From positions 744,001-808,000 of the forward strand of contig NZ_CP146614.1 of NCBI RefSeq assembly GCF_037094685.1: a DNA stretch of 64,000 nucleotides, given 5' to 3'. The notes under the pieces were generated by a model. That model did no database searches and had not been told where the DNA came from. It saw only the letters and a list, made by a program, of their open reading frames with translations. This document shows, piece by piece, positions 44,273-53,684 of the stretch. Numbering within the stretch: position 1 is the first letter of the stretch; the number at the start of each line of letters is the position of its first letter. Source of the DNA: Massilia sp. METH4. Its GTDB lineage: Bacteria; Pseudomonadota; Gammaproteobacteria; Burkholderiales; Burkholderiaceae_D. A program made the position numbers and the translations under genes.

Positions 44273-45499
44273 TCAGTGTAGCGCGAGCCCCAGCAGGTCG
44301 GCGCGCGGATACGCCCAGCGCGGCACATTGCCGCAGGGTTCACGGCTGGCCGCGGCAATGTCCATCGTCGTGAAATTGCCGCGCGGGGTGGCGGAGAAGC
44401 GCAGGTCGCTGGCCACCTCGGCATCGACCGCCGGCATGCGCGCAAAGCGCAGCCAGGCGTTCACATGGCAATCGGTCTTCGCCAGCGTGCGCAGCGTGGC
44501 GAGGTTGCCCTGCCATTCGGAAGCCAGGCCGACGCCGGTGGACGCCGTGGCGCGGTCCGCCGGATCGAGGAACGCCGCCGGGCATTGCCCGAGCACGCCC
44601 GGCGCCAGGTTCAGCGAGCCGCGCCGCAGCCGGTAGCTGCCCTGCGTGGCGTTTTCCTCGACGGCCACGAAGGACCAGCACAGCGGCTGGGCCGGGAATG
44701 CCGTCATCGCCACGTCCAGCACGCGCGAAGCCGGGTCGATGGCGTGCAAGGCCGCTTCGACCCGCGCCCGGCCAAGCGACGACGCGCCTCCCTGCACCGC
44801 GATGAAGCCCACGCACACCAGCGCGGACAGCGCCAGCGCGCGCCGGCTCTGCGTGCGCGTGATGCGCAGCGCCGCGATCACGCCGCCGATGGCCAGCAGG
44901 CCGGCCAGCGACAGCGGGTCCAGGTAACCGCGCCAGGTGACGAACGCGAGGAAGATGCCCAGCGCGGCCACGGCCAGCCAGCGCAGGAAGGGCCGCGGAA
45001 TCGCCAGCGCCAGCGGCACGCCGAAGGCGACCCAGAACACGGGTTCGACGATGAACACCAGGTCGCCGTAGAACCAGCGCGGATCGAAGGGCGCGAGCGG
45101 GTGGATGCCGTAGGAATTCAGGAAATCCATCGACATGTGCAGCAGGAAACCGAGCACGATCGCCAGGCCCAGGCCGAGCCGGGCGTGGCGGCTCTCCTTC
45201 AGCAGCCGGCGCGCATTCGGCCACAGCAGCCACAGGGCCGCCAGCAGCAGCAAGGCTTGCGGCAGCGCGTACAGCAGCGTGTGGGTATGGCCGCGGTGAT
45301 GCAGCAGGTAACCCAGCGGCGCCGGCAGCAGGTCCGTCAGCACCAGGTCCAGGTCGGGGAAGTTGCTGGCCGCCGCGCAGGCCGTCAGCAGCAGGCGGTG
45401 GCGGGTACCCTGCCGCGCCGCGTCGGGCTCGGCCGGCAGCGAACGCTGGACCAGTTCGCCGACGCCGAGGCCGACGAAGGTATGGGTAACGTTATCCAC
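44273..45499 (-). CDS. membrane-bound metal-dependent hydrolase (YdjM/DUF457 family)
   Basis: 408 aa with several TM helices. MDNVTHTFVGLGVGEL, ASNFPDLDLVLT, HHRGHTHTLLYALP and the helix GFLLHMSMDFLNSYGIHPLAPF supply the conserved His and Asp residues of the family. A large C-terminal soluble part (about 225-408) is probably periplasmic. GTG start. Function unknown; E. coli YdjM is SOS-induced. Likely co-transcribed with the potassium channel gene. Confidence 0.85.
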   Translation of the reverse strand: MDNVTHTFVGLGVGELVQRSLPAEPDAARQGTRHRLLLTACAAASNFPDLDLVLTDLLPAPLGYLLHHRGHTHTLLYALPQALLLLAALWLLWPNARRLLKESRHARLGLGLAIVLGFLLHMSMDFLNSYGIHPLAPFDPRWFYGDLVFIVEPVFWVAFGVPLALAIPRPFLRWLAVAALGIFLAFVTWRGYLDPLSLAGLLAIGGVIAALRITRTQSRRALALSALVCVGFIAVQGGASSLGRARVEAALHAIDPASRVLDVAMTAFPAQPLCWSFVAVEENATQGSYRLRRGSLNLAPGVLGQCPAAFLDPADRATASTGVGLASEWQGNLATLRTLAKTDCHVNAWLRFARMPAVDAEVASDLRFSATPRGNFTTMDIAAASREPCGNVPRWAYPRADLLGLALH

Positions 45500-45521
45500 T
45501 CAATCAGCACTCAATCGGCAC

Positions 45522-45812
45522 TCAGCGGCTGACCTCGACCCCATGCCAGAAGGCGATGCGGCCCTCGATCGACTTGGCCGCTTCCTTGGCGGCCGGGTAG
45601 TACCAGGCGGCGTTGCGGTTCACCTGGCCATCCACTTCCACGTCGTAATAGCTGGCCACGCCCTTCCACGGGCACAGCGTGGTGTGGCTACTGTCCTTCA
45701 GGTATTCGCGTTTCACGCGCTCCGGCGGAAAATACACGTTCTGTTCGACGATCTCCACCTCGTCGGGGGCTGCCTCGGCGATCACGGCGCCGTTCCAGAT
45801 GGCTTTCGGCAT
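45522..45812 (-). CDS. DUF427 domain-containing protein
   Basis: 96 aa. MPKAIWNGAVIAEA, YFPPERVKREYL, TTLCPWKGVASYYDVEVDG and NAAWYYPAAKEAAKSIEGRIAFW are the full DUF427 pattern. Function unknown. AGGAG lies before the ATG; longer N-termini have no site. Ends 22 bases before the start of the membrane hydrolase gene, so it may lead that operon. Confidence 0.88.
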   Translation of the reverse strand: MPKAIWNGAVIAEAAPDEVEIVEQNVYFPPERVKREYLKDSSHTTLCPWKGVASYYDVEVDGQVNRNAAWYYPAAKEAAKSIEGRIAFWHGVEVSR

Positions 45813-45978
45813 GGCTGTTCTCCTGGTGTCTGAATCCGATTGGGATATTACGGTCGTTTGCATGGCGCCGCTTCCCACGTGCAGGCGGCAAGCGGCCACC
45901 GTTTGGTGACGCGGCAGTGTAGCGCAAAAGGCATGCCTTGCAATACCCGCAAAGGCGCCGGCAAAGGTGGCTTGACGG

Positions 45979-46632
45979 CTACTTGCCTTCCAGGATCTGC
46001 CGCAACGCGCCCTCGAATACGTCCGGCGGCTGGCCGCCGGAAATCAGGTGGCGCTGGTTGACCACGATGGCCGGCACCGAGCGCACCCCGGCCTGCTGCC
46101 AGTACTGCTCCAGCATGCGCACTTCGTCCGCATACCGGTCCGATTCCAGCACGTCCCGGGCGGCCTCGCGGTCCAGGCCGGCTTTCTCGGCCGCGCGCAG
46201 CAGCACTTCGTGCGAGCTCGGGTCTTCGCCGTTCGTGAAATAGGCTTCGAACAGCGCGTGCTTCAATTCCCGCTGGCGGTCCTCTTCCTCGGCCCAGTGC
46301 AGCAGGCGGTGGGCGTCGAAGGTGTTGTAGATGCGACTGCGCTTGTCCATCGCGAACGTGAAGCCGACCGCGGCGCCGCGCTGGCGGATCATCTCGCGCG
46401 ATTGTTCCTGCTGTTCGGGCGTGCTGCCGTATTTTTCGGTGATGTGTTCGGTGATGTCCTGCCCTTCCTTGCCCATGTTCGGGTTCAGTTCAAAGGGCTG
46501 GAAGTGGAATTCGACGTCGGCTTCGGGAATGCGCGCAAGCGCCGTTTCCAGCGACTTCAGCCCGACGGCGCACCACGGGCAGGAAACGTCGGAAACGAAA
46601 TCGATGCGCAGCGGCTGGGTGGGTGTGGTCAT
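45979..46632 (-). CDS. DsbA family oxidoreductase, FrnE-like
   Basis: 217 aa without a signal peptide, so cytosolic. Thioredoxin-fold active site CPWC in DFVSDVSCPWCAVG, followed by FNTFDAHRLLHWA-like NTFDAHRLLHWAEE and the cis-proline loop VRSVPAIVVN. These belong to the FrnE branch of the DsbA family, which has disulfide isomerase activity in Deinococcus. Stands 72 bases after plsY, same strand. Confidence 0.9.
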   Translation of the reverse strand: MTTPTQPLRIDFVSDVSCPWCAVGLKSLETALARIPEADVEFHFQPFELNPNMGKEGQDITEHITEKYGSTPEQQEQSREMIRQRGAAVGFTFAMDKRSRIYNTFDAHRLLHWAEEEDRQRELKHALFEAYFTNGEDPSSHEVLLRAAEKAGLDREAARDVLESDRYADEVRMLEQYWQQAGVRSVPAIVVNQRHLISGGQPPDVFEGALRQILEGK

Positions 46633-46704
46633 GGCGGCCTTTCGAGTGCGGCCGCCGGCGGCGGCCCGTCGCGGGATGATGAGGGCCGCTGTCGAAATTA
46701 CAAG

Positions 46705-47334
46705 TTACTTTTTCTTCGCCGCGGCAGCGGCCTTGCTCTTGCTGCCGATCCGGCTTTCCTTGCCGGCCATCAGGTTGCCGATGTTCCTGGCGTGGCGCCA
46801 TATGAGCAGGCCGCACATCACCACCACGGCGAACAGCTGGGGTTCCACCCCGAACAGCAGGCCATAGTAGAACGGCGCGAACACGGAGGCGACCAGGGCC
46901 GCCAGCGACGAGTAGCGAAACGCATAGGCAACGATCAGCCAGGTCGCCAGCGTGGCCAGGCCGAGCCAGATGTCCAGCGCCAGCAGCACGCCCGCCGCGG
47001 TGGCCACGCCCTTGCCGCCCTCGAAGCGGAAAAACACCGGCCACAGGTGGCCGACGAAGACGGCCAGCGCCACGATGGCGATGGTGCCATCGCCGATGCC
47101 GAGCTGCTTCTGGAAATGGATCGTCAGCCAGACCGCCAGCCAGCCCTTGAAGGCATCGCCGATCAGTGTCCAGACGGCGGCCCCCTTGTTTCCGCTGCGC
47201 AGCACGTTGGTGGCACCCGGGTTGCCTGAGCCGTAGGTGCGCGGGTCCGACAGGCCATAGGCCTTGCTCACGACAACGGCAAAAGAAATCGAGCCGATCA
47301 GGTAGGCGGCAATCGCCAGCAGGATGGTAGTCAT
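46705..47334 (-). CDS. plsY: glycerol-3-phosphate acyltransferase PlsY
   Basis: 209 aa inner-membrane protein with about five TM helices. The three PlsY loops are present: [32 protein letters not shown] and the loop around [14 protein letters not shown]. It transfers acyl groups from acyl-phosphate to glycerol 3-phosphate, the first step of phospholipid synthesis. The C-terminus is a Lys-rich tail. Confidence 0.94.
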   Translation of the reverse strand: MTTILLAIAAYLIGSISFAVVVSKAYGLSDPRTYGSGNPGATNVLRSGNKGAAVWTLIGDAFKGWLAVWLTIHFQKQLGIGDGTIAIVALAVFVGHLWPVFFRFEGGKGVATAAGVLLALDIWLGLATLATWLIVAYAFRYSSLAALVASVFAPFYYGLLFGVEPQLFAVVVMCGLLIWRHARNIGNLMAGKESRIGSKSKAAAAAKKK

Positions 47335-47402
47335 TTCCCCAAGTATTCCTAGTTTATTTTGACATTCGGTTCAGCGGGCGCCGACTATACCGCAAGCGCC
47401 CC

Positions 47403-47894
47403 TCAGTCGGCCAGTGCGCAGTTGACAGGCCTGGCGCCCAGCACGTCGGTCAGCACGCGCGGCGCGATGCCGACCAGGAAGCCGCGGCGGCCGCCATTGA
47501 TATAAATCGTTTCCAGGCCCAGGATCGATTCCTCCACGTACACCGGCATCGGCTTCTTCGTGCCGAACGGCGAGGTGCCGCCCACCATGTAGCCCGAGTG
47601 GCGCTGCGCCACCTCGGGCTTGCACGGCTCGACCGACTTGCAGCCGATGTTGCGGGCCAAATTTTTCGTGGAGACCTTGCGATCCCCGTGCATCAGCACA
47701 ATCAATGGTTTGGCGGCTTCGTCCTGCATCACGAGGGTCTTGACCACGTGGTGCTCGTCGACGCCCAGTTCGCGCGAGGAAACCGACGTGCCGCCATGTT
47801 CCTCGTATTCATATGGATGTTCGGTGAACTGCACCTTGTGCCGCTTGAGCAGCGCGGTGGCCGGGGTCTCTGAAATGTGCTCTTTCTTGGCCAT
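47403..47894 (-). CDS. ybaK: Cys-tRNA(Pro) deacylase YbaK/EbsC
   Basis: 163 aa. ATALLKRHKVQFTEHPYEYEE, the conserved lysine in VVKTLVMQD and the loop GGTSPFGTKKPMPVYVEESI are those of YbaK-type editing domains, which hydrolyse Cys-tRNA(Pro). Divergent from an EEP-family gene 37 bases away. Confidence 0.92.
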   Translation of the reverse strand: MAKKEHISETPATALLKRHKVQFTEHPYEYEEHGGTSVSSRELGVDEHHVVKTLVMQDEAAKPLIVLMHGDRKVSTKNLARNIGCKSVEPCKPEVAQRHSGYMVGGTSPFGTKKPMPVYVEESILGLETIYINGGRRGFLVGIAPRVLTDVLGARPVNCALAD

Positions 47895-47931
47895 GCCGTG
47901 TTACGATCGTTGTGAAAAGGAGTTTCTCATT

Positions 47932-48912
47932 ATGCAGGAAGAAATTCGCTTTGCCACCTTCAACGTCTGCAACCTCGCCCCGCCCGGCGCGAAATTGTAC
48001 GACAACCTCGAGCCCCTCACGCCCGAGGCCTATGATGCCAAGGCGAACTGGATTGCGCAGCAACTCGACCAACTCGATGCCGACGTGATCGGCTTCCAGG
48101 AAATCTTCTCGCAGGCGGCATTGCGCGATGTGCTGTCGCGCACGCGCAAGTACCGCGAAGCGCTGCACGCCGGCTTCGACCCCGACCCGCGCGCCACGCG
48201 CCTTACGCCGAACGTCGCCATCGTGTCGCGGCTGCCGCTTGCCGGTGCCCCGGCCGTCTACGCCCACTTCCCCGAAGACGTGCCCTGCGATTCCGGCAAC
48301 CCCGATTCCGACCGTTTCGCCCGCGCGCCGCTGCACGTGAAGGTGGTGCTGCCCGGCGAACGCATCGTGGACGTGGTGGTGGTGCACCTGAAATCGCGCC
48401 GCCCCGATTACCGCGCCGGCGACAGCGGAGAGGACCCCCTGCATTACGCGATGGCGAGCCTGCGCTCGCTCGTGTGGCGCGGCACCGAGGCCGTGGCGCT
48501 GCGCGTGCTGCTGTCGAAGATGATGCGCGAGGCGCGCCGGCCCTGCGTGGTGCTCGGCGACTTCAACGACACGGCGGACGCCGTTACCACCACGATCGTG
48601 CTCGGCACGGGCAGCACCCGCAGTATCGCGAACGGCGCCAACGGCATCACCGAGGAACGCCGCGGTCGGCTGTATGACAGCAACCAGATCCAGCTGCGCC
48701 AGGACCACCTGCGCCACGTGGGCTACACCAGCATCCACGAGGGGCATTATTCGACGATCGACCACGTGCTCGTGTCGGAGGAATTCAACCGCAACTCGCC
48801 GCGCGCGATCGGCGAGGTGATCGACGTGAGTTATTTCAACGACCACCTGCGGCTGGAGCGGCCGGAAGCTTCCGACCACGGGCAGGTGCTGGTGCGCATG
48901 CGCCTGTTCTGA
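47932..48912 (+). CDS. endonuclease/exonuclease/phosphatase (EEP) family protein
   Basis: 326 aa. RFATFNVCNLAPPG, GFQEIFSQ, VDVVVVHLKSRR, GDFNDT and ASDHGQVLVRM contain the EEP metal and catalytic residues (Asn, Glu, His, Asp, Asn, His). No signal peptide. Substrate may be nucleic acid or a phosphoester; not resolved. AAGGAG is well placed before the ATG; an in-frame extension through the ybaK region is rejected. Confidence 0.85.
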   Translation: MQEEIRFATFNVCNLAPPGAKLYDNLEPLTPEAYDAKANWIAQQLDQLDADVIGFQEIFSQAALRDVLSRTRKYREALHAGFDPDPRATRLTPNVAIVSRLPLAGAPAVYAHFPEDVPCDSGNPDSDRFARAPLHVKVVLPGERIVDVVVVHLKSRRPDYRAGDSGEDPLHYAMASLRSLVWRGTEAVALRVLLSKMMREARRPCVVLGDFNDTADAVTTTIVLGTGSTRSIANGANGITEERRGRLYDSNQIQLRQDHLRHVGYTSIHEGHYSTIDHVLVSEEFNRNSPRAIGEVIDVSYFNDHLRLERPEASDHGQVLVRMRLF

Positions 48913-48921
48913 TCGGCAGCC

Positions 48922-51369
48922 TCAGTGCAGCAGGCGGTCGAGGCCGCCGTCGCGTACCGCCGCCTCGGCCTGCCGGCCCTGGTACATGTCGCAGCCTTCG
49001 CCGCGCAGGAAGGCCAGCTGCCCGGCCGTTTCCACCCCTTCGGCGATCACCGTCATGCGCATGCTGCGCGCCACGGCGATGATCGTGCGGATCGCCGTTT
49101 CATCGCTGCCGCCGAGCAGGAATGCCTGGGCGATCTTGAGCTTGTCGATCGGGTAATCCTTCAACTGCCCCAGGCGCGACCAGCCGGTACCGAAGTCGTC
49201 CAGCGACAACCGCACGCCCAGCGCCCGCAGGCCATCGAGGGTGGCGGCGGTGGCACCACCGCCCTTCATGATGATTGCCTCGGTCAATTCGAGTTCCAGC
49301 CAGCGCGGTTCCAGGTCCGATTCCGCCAGCGCGGCGCGCACGTTGTCGACCAGGTCGCGCTGCACGAACTGGGCGAGCGACAGGTTGACCGCCACCGCCA
49401 TGGGGTGGCCGGCGTCGCGCCAGCGCCGCGCCTGGCGGCACGCTTCGCGCAGCACCCAGTCGCCGATCGGAACCATCAGGCCGGCCTCCTCCGCCACGCC
49501 GATGAAGCGTTCCGGCAACAGCAGGCCCAGCTCCGGGTGCCGCCAGCGGATCAGCGCCTCGGCCGCCACCAGCGCGCCGGTGGCGATGTCCAGCTCCGGT
49601 TCGAACGCCAGTTCGAACTGCCCTTCGGCCAGCGCGCGGCGCAGGCCCTGCTCGAACGATGCGCGCTCCACGATGCGCTCGTTCATCTCGGCGCTGAAGA
49701 ACTGGAAGTTGTTGCGGCCGCCCTGCTTGGCGTGGTACATGGCGATATCGGCATTCTTGACCAGCGTGTCGATGTCGTCGCCATCGCTGGGGAAAATCGA
49801 CACGCCGATCGAGGTGGACACGTGCAACTCATGGTCGGCGATCACGTACGGCTGGCCGACGGCCTGGCGGATGGTGGCCGCCACATGGGCCGCGTGGTCG
49901 ATGCCGCCGATATCGGCCAGGATGATGACGAATTCGTCGCCGCCCTGGCGGCTGACGGTATCGACCTTGCGCACACAGCGCAGCAGCCGCGCGGCCACTT
50001 CCTTGAGCAACTGATCGCCCACCTGGTGGCCCAGCGTGTCGTTGACCTGCTTGAAGCGGTCCAGGTCCAGGAACAGGATCGCCAGCATGCTGCCCTTGCG
50101 GCGCGCGGCCGAGAGCGCCAGCGACAGCCGGTCCAGCAACAGCACGCGGTTCGGCAGGTCGGTCAGGAAATCGTGCTCGGCCAGGTGGCGCGTGTGCTCC
50201 TCCGAGCGCTTGCGTTCCGTGATGTCGGACAGGATCGCCATGTAGTTGCTGATGGCGTCGTTGCTGTCGCGGATCGCCGTCAATGCCAGCCAGGCGGGGA
50301 ACAGTTCGCCGCTCTTGCGGCGCGACCAGATCTCGCCCTGCCAGTGGTCGGTGGCCTCGATCTGGTCCCACACCTCGCGGAAGAAGCTTTCGTCCTCGAT
50401 GCCGGAGCGGTACACCGACAATGGCTTGCCCAGCATGTCGTCGCTGCCGTAGCCGGTGATTTCCGAATAGGCGCGGTTGATCGAAATGACGTGGCGGGAG
50501 CTGTCCGCCAGCAGGATTGCATCGCGGCTGTTCTCGAACACCTGGGCCGCCAGGTACAGCGTGCGCTCGGCGTTCTTGCGCGCCGAGATGTCGCGCACCA
50601 CCACGTAGAACAGGTGCTCATGGTTCAGCGTGACGGACGTCATCAGCACTTCGGCCCAGAACAGGTTGCCGCTGCAGTCGAGGTAGCGCCAGTCGTAGCG
50701 GCAGTTGCCCAGCTGGTGCGCCTGCTCTTCGAGCCGCCGCCCGGCCGGCACGGACAGCACGCCGCCAGGCTGTTGCAGCGGTGAAAAATCGGCAAGGCGG
50801 CGGCCCACGAAGCGGCCGGCATCGGCACATTTGAACAGGTGCAATGCCGCGGGATTCGCATCCTCGATCAGGCCATGGCGCACCAGCAGGATCGCATCGG
50901 CCGACTTCTGGAACAACTGGCGGAAATTGACGCCGGCGGCGGCCAGCGCTTCCTCGGCATGCCGGCGCGATGTCACGTCCACGTCCATGCAGAACACCTG
51001 CGCCAGCTCGCCTTCGTGCCAGACGGGCACGAGCGTCGAATACAGCCACAGCTCGCGGCCATCGGCCGTGCGCACGTGCCAGTCCCCCGCGGGCACATGC
51101 TTGCCGCTGCGCCAGGCTTCCTCCACCAAGGCGTCATGCTCGGCCTGCCGGTCGCCACGCGAAAACAGGTGATGCAGCGGCTGCCCGATTGCCGCTTCCG
51201 GCGCGACACCGGCTAGCCCGGCACATGCGTTATTGCAGAAGCGCACCTTCCCGGCGCGGTCGATGCCGCACACGGCAACGAGGGCCGTGTGCTCGAGGGC
51301 GGCCACGAGGCGCGCGACGAGCGCGAGCGCGGCAGATGCGGAAGGAATGGGAAGATCTTGCGAGGCCAT
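48922..51369 (-). CDS. PAS-PAS-PAS GGDEF-EAL c-di-GMP signalling protein
   Basis: 815 aa, no TM helix seen, so probably soluble. Three PAS domains (about 15-135, 140-260 and 265-390, two with clear PAC ends such as MAILSDITERK) precede a GGDEF domain with intact RQGGDEF and an EAL domain with AEALIRW, DDFGTGWSRL and IAEGVE. Both synthesis and breakdown of c-di-GMP are possible. The usual EAL ending after GCDMYQG is replaced by RQAEAAVRDGGLDRLLH. The start has AGGAGG, but 14 bases away, so another start cannot be excluded. Converges on the EEP gene. Confidence 0.88.
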   Translation of the reverse strand: MASQDLPIPSASAALALVARLVAALEHTALVAVCGIDRAGKVRFCNNACAGLAGVAPEAAIGQPLHHLFSRGDRQAEHDALVEEAWRSGKHVPAGDWHVRTADGRELWLYSTLVPVWHEGELAQVFCMDVDVTSRRHAEEALAAAGVNFRQLFQKSADAILLVRHGLIEDANPAALHLFKCADAGRFVGRRLADFSPLQQPGGVLSVPAGRRLEEQAHQLGNCRYDWRYLDCSGNLFWAEVLMTSVTLNHEHLFYVVVRDISARKNAERTLYLAAQVFENSRDAILLADSSRHVISINRAYSEITGYGSDDMLGKPLSVYRSGIEDESFFREVWDQIEATDHWQGEIWSRRKSGELFPAWLALTAIRDSNDAISNYMAILSDITERKRSEEHTRHLAEHDFLTDLPNRVLLLDRLSLALSAARRKGSMLAILFLDLDRFKQVNDTLGHQVGDQLLKEVAARLLRCVRKVDTVSRQGGDEFVIILADIGGIDHAAHVAATIRQAVGQPYVIADHELHVSTSIGVSIFPSDGDDIDTLVKNADIAMYHAKQGGRNNFQFFSAEMNERIVERASFEQGLRRALAEGQFELAFEPELDIATGALVAAEALIRWRHPELGLLLPERFIGVAEEAGLMVPIGDWVLREACRQARRWRDAGHPMAVAVNLSLAQFVQRDLVDNVRAALAESDLEPRWLELELTEAIIMKGGGATAATLDGLRALGVRLSLDDFGTGWSRLGQLKDYPIDKLKIAQAFLLGGSDETAIRTIIAVARSMRMTVIAEGVETAGQLAFLRGEGCDMYQGRQAEAAVRDGGLDRLLH

Positions 51370-51464
51370 CGTGCCATTCTTGCCCTCCTGCTCAGCTGGC
51401 GCTTGCGTTGCATCAAGAATGACTGCTTGATGGATATTTATGTTGCCCGGATACAAAATACAAG

Positions 51465-51493
51465 ACAGTCAGCCGGAGCGGGCGGCTGACTGT
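51465..51493 (-). terminator. candidate terminator after the 63-aa coiled-coil gene
   Basis: ACAGTCAGCC (51465-51474) pairs with GGCTGACTGT (51484-51493), loop of nine. On the minus strand CTTGTATTTTG follows, a weak T-run. Confidence 0.5.
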
Positions 51494-51515
51494 TGCCAGT
51501 GAACGGGCCGGCCGT

Positions 51516-51707
51516 TCACTCTTGCCGCAGTGCCGTCGTATCCGTCTCGGCGGTATCTTCCGTAACCTCATAGCCGACGGTATCGGCTTCCTGCTCGCCG
51601 GCCGGCCTGTGCTTCGCCTCCAGCTTGCGTTTGGCCTTTTCCTCGGCCTTGCGCTTCTTTTCCAACTCGCGTTGCCGCTTTTCATACGAGAAATTCGTTT
51701 TTGCCAT
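51516..51707 (-). CDS. small charged coiled-coil protein
   Basis: 63 aa, not recognised by function. Residues 7-34 (SYEKRQRELEKKRKAEEKAK) form a highly charged helix; the C-terminal half is acidic. Such small KR/E-rich proteins are common beside core genes in Burkholderiales. GGAGG lies well placed before the ATG. Downstream of xerD on the same strand. Confidence 0.7.
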   Translation of the reverse strand: MAKTNFSYEKRQRELEKKRKAEEKAKRKLEAKHRPAGEQEADTVGYEVTEDTAETDTTALRQE

Positions 51708-51757
51708 GACTGCCTCCGTTGCCAACATTATGCGACAGAACGAGCATCGCAGATTTC

Positions 51758-52657
51758 TCATCCCCGCGGATGATGTAACGCATGCAGTTGCTTCAGCCGC
51801 TCGCGCGCCACGTGGGTATAGATCTGGGTGGTGGAAATGTCGGCATGACCAAGCAGCAACTGCACCACGCGCAGGTCGGCGCCGTGGTTCAGCAGATGGG
51901 TGGCGAAGGCGTGGCGCAGGGTGTGCGGCGACAGCGGCACCGTGATGCCCGCCCTGTGCGCGCATTTCTTCACCACCACCCAGAACATCTGCCGCGTCAT
52001 CGGCCCGCCGCGCGCGGTGACGAACAGCGCATCGTCCTGCTGGCCGTTCAGGATCACGCCGCGCGCCTCGCGCAGGTAGCGCTCGATCCATTCGCGCGCG
52101 GCATCGCCGAACGGTACCAGGCGCGTCTTCGCACCCTTGCCGGTGACGCGCACCACGCCCTCGTTCAAGCCCAGCTCGGTGACTTTCATGGCCACCAGTT
52201 CCGATACGCGCAGGCCGCTGGCATACATCAGTTCGAGCATCGTGCGGTCGCGGATGCCGAGCGGCTCGCGCACGCTAGGGGCGGCGAGCAGCGCTTCCAC
52301 GTGGCTCTCGGACAGTGTATGCACGAACCGCGCCGGCTGCTTCGCCGACGCGAGCTTCAGGCACGGGTCCTCGCTGATGCGCTGCCGCCGCAATGCCTGC
52401 TGGTAGAAGCGTTTCAGGACCGACAGGCGCCGGTTCGACGAACTGGCCTTGGTGTCGCCATGCCGGGCGGCGAAATAGCCGGCGATATCGCCCGCATGTA
52501 CCGCCAGCAGGCCCGTGCCGGGCCGGGCCTGGGCGAGCCAGGCCGCGAACAGTTTCATGTCGCGCCGGTAGGCATCGAGCGTGTTCTTCGACAGGCCGTC
52601 TTCCAGCCACAGCGTGTCGCAGAACTCGTCGATCAGAGCAGCGTCGTTTGCTGCCAT
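51758..52657 (-). CDS. xerD: site-specific tyrosine recombinase XerD
   Basis: 299 aa. SAM-like N-domain (LIDEFCDTLWLEDGLSKNTLDAYRRDMK) and catalytic domain with Arg in YASGLRVSELV, Lys in GKGAKTRLVP, HTLRHAFATHLL, HADISTTQIYTH carrying the final Tyr. Acts with XerC at dif to resolve chromosome dimers. The start lies inside the end of the ogt gene (25-base overlap). Confidence 0.93.
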   Translation of the reverse strand: MAANDAALIDEFCDTLWLEDGLSKNTLDAYRRDMKLFAAWLAQARPGTGLLAVHAGDIAGYFAARHGDTKASSSNRRLSVLKRFYQQALRRQRISEDPCLKLASAKQPARFVHTLSESHVEALLAAPSVREPLGIRDRTMLELMYASGLRVSELVAMKVTELGLNEGVVRVTGKGAKTRLVPFGDAAREWIERYLREARGVILNGQQDDALFVTARGGPMTRQMFWVVVKKCAHRAGITVPLSPHTLRHAFATHLLNHGADLRVVQLLLGHADISTTQIYTHVARERLKQLHALHHPRG

Positions 52658-53157
52658 GCGTATTCGCGGTGGCCTTCGTGGGCCAGCAGCCAGCGCTTGA
52701 CGTCCAGCGTGAAGCCATTGCGGTCGTCGCTGCCGGCAAAACCGCCCAGGCCCTGCGCGCCCGTCACCCGATGGCAGGGAATCACCAGCGGAAAATAATT
52801 GGCGCCGCACGCCTGGCCGACCGGGCGCGGCATCGAGCCCACGAACCTGGCGATCTCGCCGTAGGTGCGCACCTCGCCGCGCGGAATGGCGCGGATCGCA
52901 TCCCACACCTTGCGCTGGAATGCGCTGCCCACCTGCGCCAGCGGCAGGTCGAACGGGAAATCGGGATCGAGGCAGTAGCGTTGCACCTGCATGGCGGCCT
53001 GCTCGGCGACCGCGTCGGCCGGTGCCTTCTCCCCCTGGCTGGCGGGCAGGTAAACCAGCTCGCTGACGACGGCACCGCCGGTGCGGATACCGAGCGCGCC
53101 GAAGGGCGTGGGAACGATCGCTGCGAACAACTCGGCAGCTTGTTGTATTTGCGTCAC
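52633..53157 (-). CDS. ogt: methylated-DNA-[protein]-cysteine S-methyltransferase
   Basis: 174 aa. FQRKVWDAIRAIPRGEVRTYGEIA (the winged helix) and the active site IPCHRVTGAQGLGGFAGS, with Cys in PCHRV, define the O6-alkylguanine-DNA alkyltransferase family. Repairs O6-methylguanine. Length and lack of an Ada domain fit Ogt. Followed by xerD with overlap. Confidence 0.93.
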   Translation of the reverse strand: MTQIQQAAELFAAIVPTPFGALGIRTGGAVVSELVYLPASQGEKAPADAVAEQAAMQVQRYCLDPDFPFDLPLAQVGSAFQRKVWDAIRAIPRGEVRTYGEIARFVGSMPRPVGQACGANYFPLVIPCHRVTGAQGLGGFAGSDDRNGFTLDVKRWLLAHEGHREYAWQQTTLL

Positions 53158-53674
53158 AATTAACTCCAGACTACTGTCGCAAACATGCTACACGAACGGC
53201 TGACCCAGAGCTAGATCAAAGGTACGCCACGCGCTTGCACGGCATCGCCAACGCGCCCGATCGCAGCCGGTTGCGGTGCCGCTGCGTGGCGGAACACGCG
53301 GACGAAAAAAAACGCACCTGCTGGTGCGTTTTAAGTATTGCTTTGGCACGGTTCCGGTTGTTTGGTCCCGCCGCGGCTGGCTTTTGGCCGCCTTCAGCAG
53401 TGATGCCAACAACATACTGTGAACCGCGTGTCTCCTCGATTATCGCCGTCTCCGGCATAACGTTTTTATTACCACTCCCCACTAACTCGCGTATTCCTTG
53501 CTACGTTGGTGCATATCGTTATGTGCTGCACCAAACAGGAGCGATCATAACTGATCCAAACGCGGTTTTCTCCTGTTTTTTTGTAGCAAGAAAATATTTG
53601 CCTTGTGCATAAATAAAGTGTGGCAATGTTTACGAAAGTTTGGTAAACGCGTCATCGATTTGTCACACAGCGTG
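53158..53674. other. spacer between ogt and dctM, terminator only
   Basis: About 520 bases; no supported gene. Contains a terminator at 53305 and, near dctM, GTTTAC (53628) with GTAAAC (53643) as an inverted repeat. A few short frames lack ribosome sites. Confidence 0.5.
53305..53332 (-). terminator. rho-independent terminator, probably of the TRAP operon
   Basis: AACGCACC-TGCT-GGTGCGTT (53311-53330), followed on the minus strand by eight T (53305-53312). The plus strand has TTTT too, so it may act both ways. Confidence 0.75.
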
Positions 53675-53684
53675 TCACACAGCG
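53661..53684. repeat. 12 bp tandem duplication across the dctM stop codon
   Basis: TGTCACACAGCG occurs twice in a row; the second copy (53673-53684) contains the dctM stop and last codons. Confidence 0.7.
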
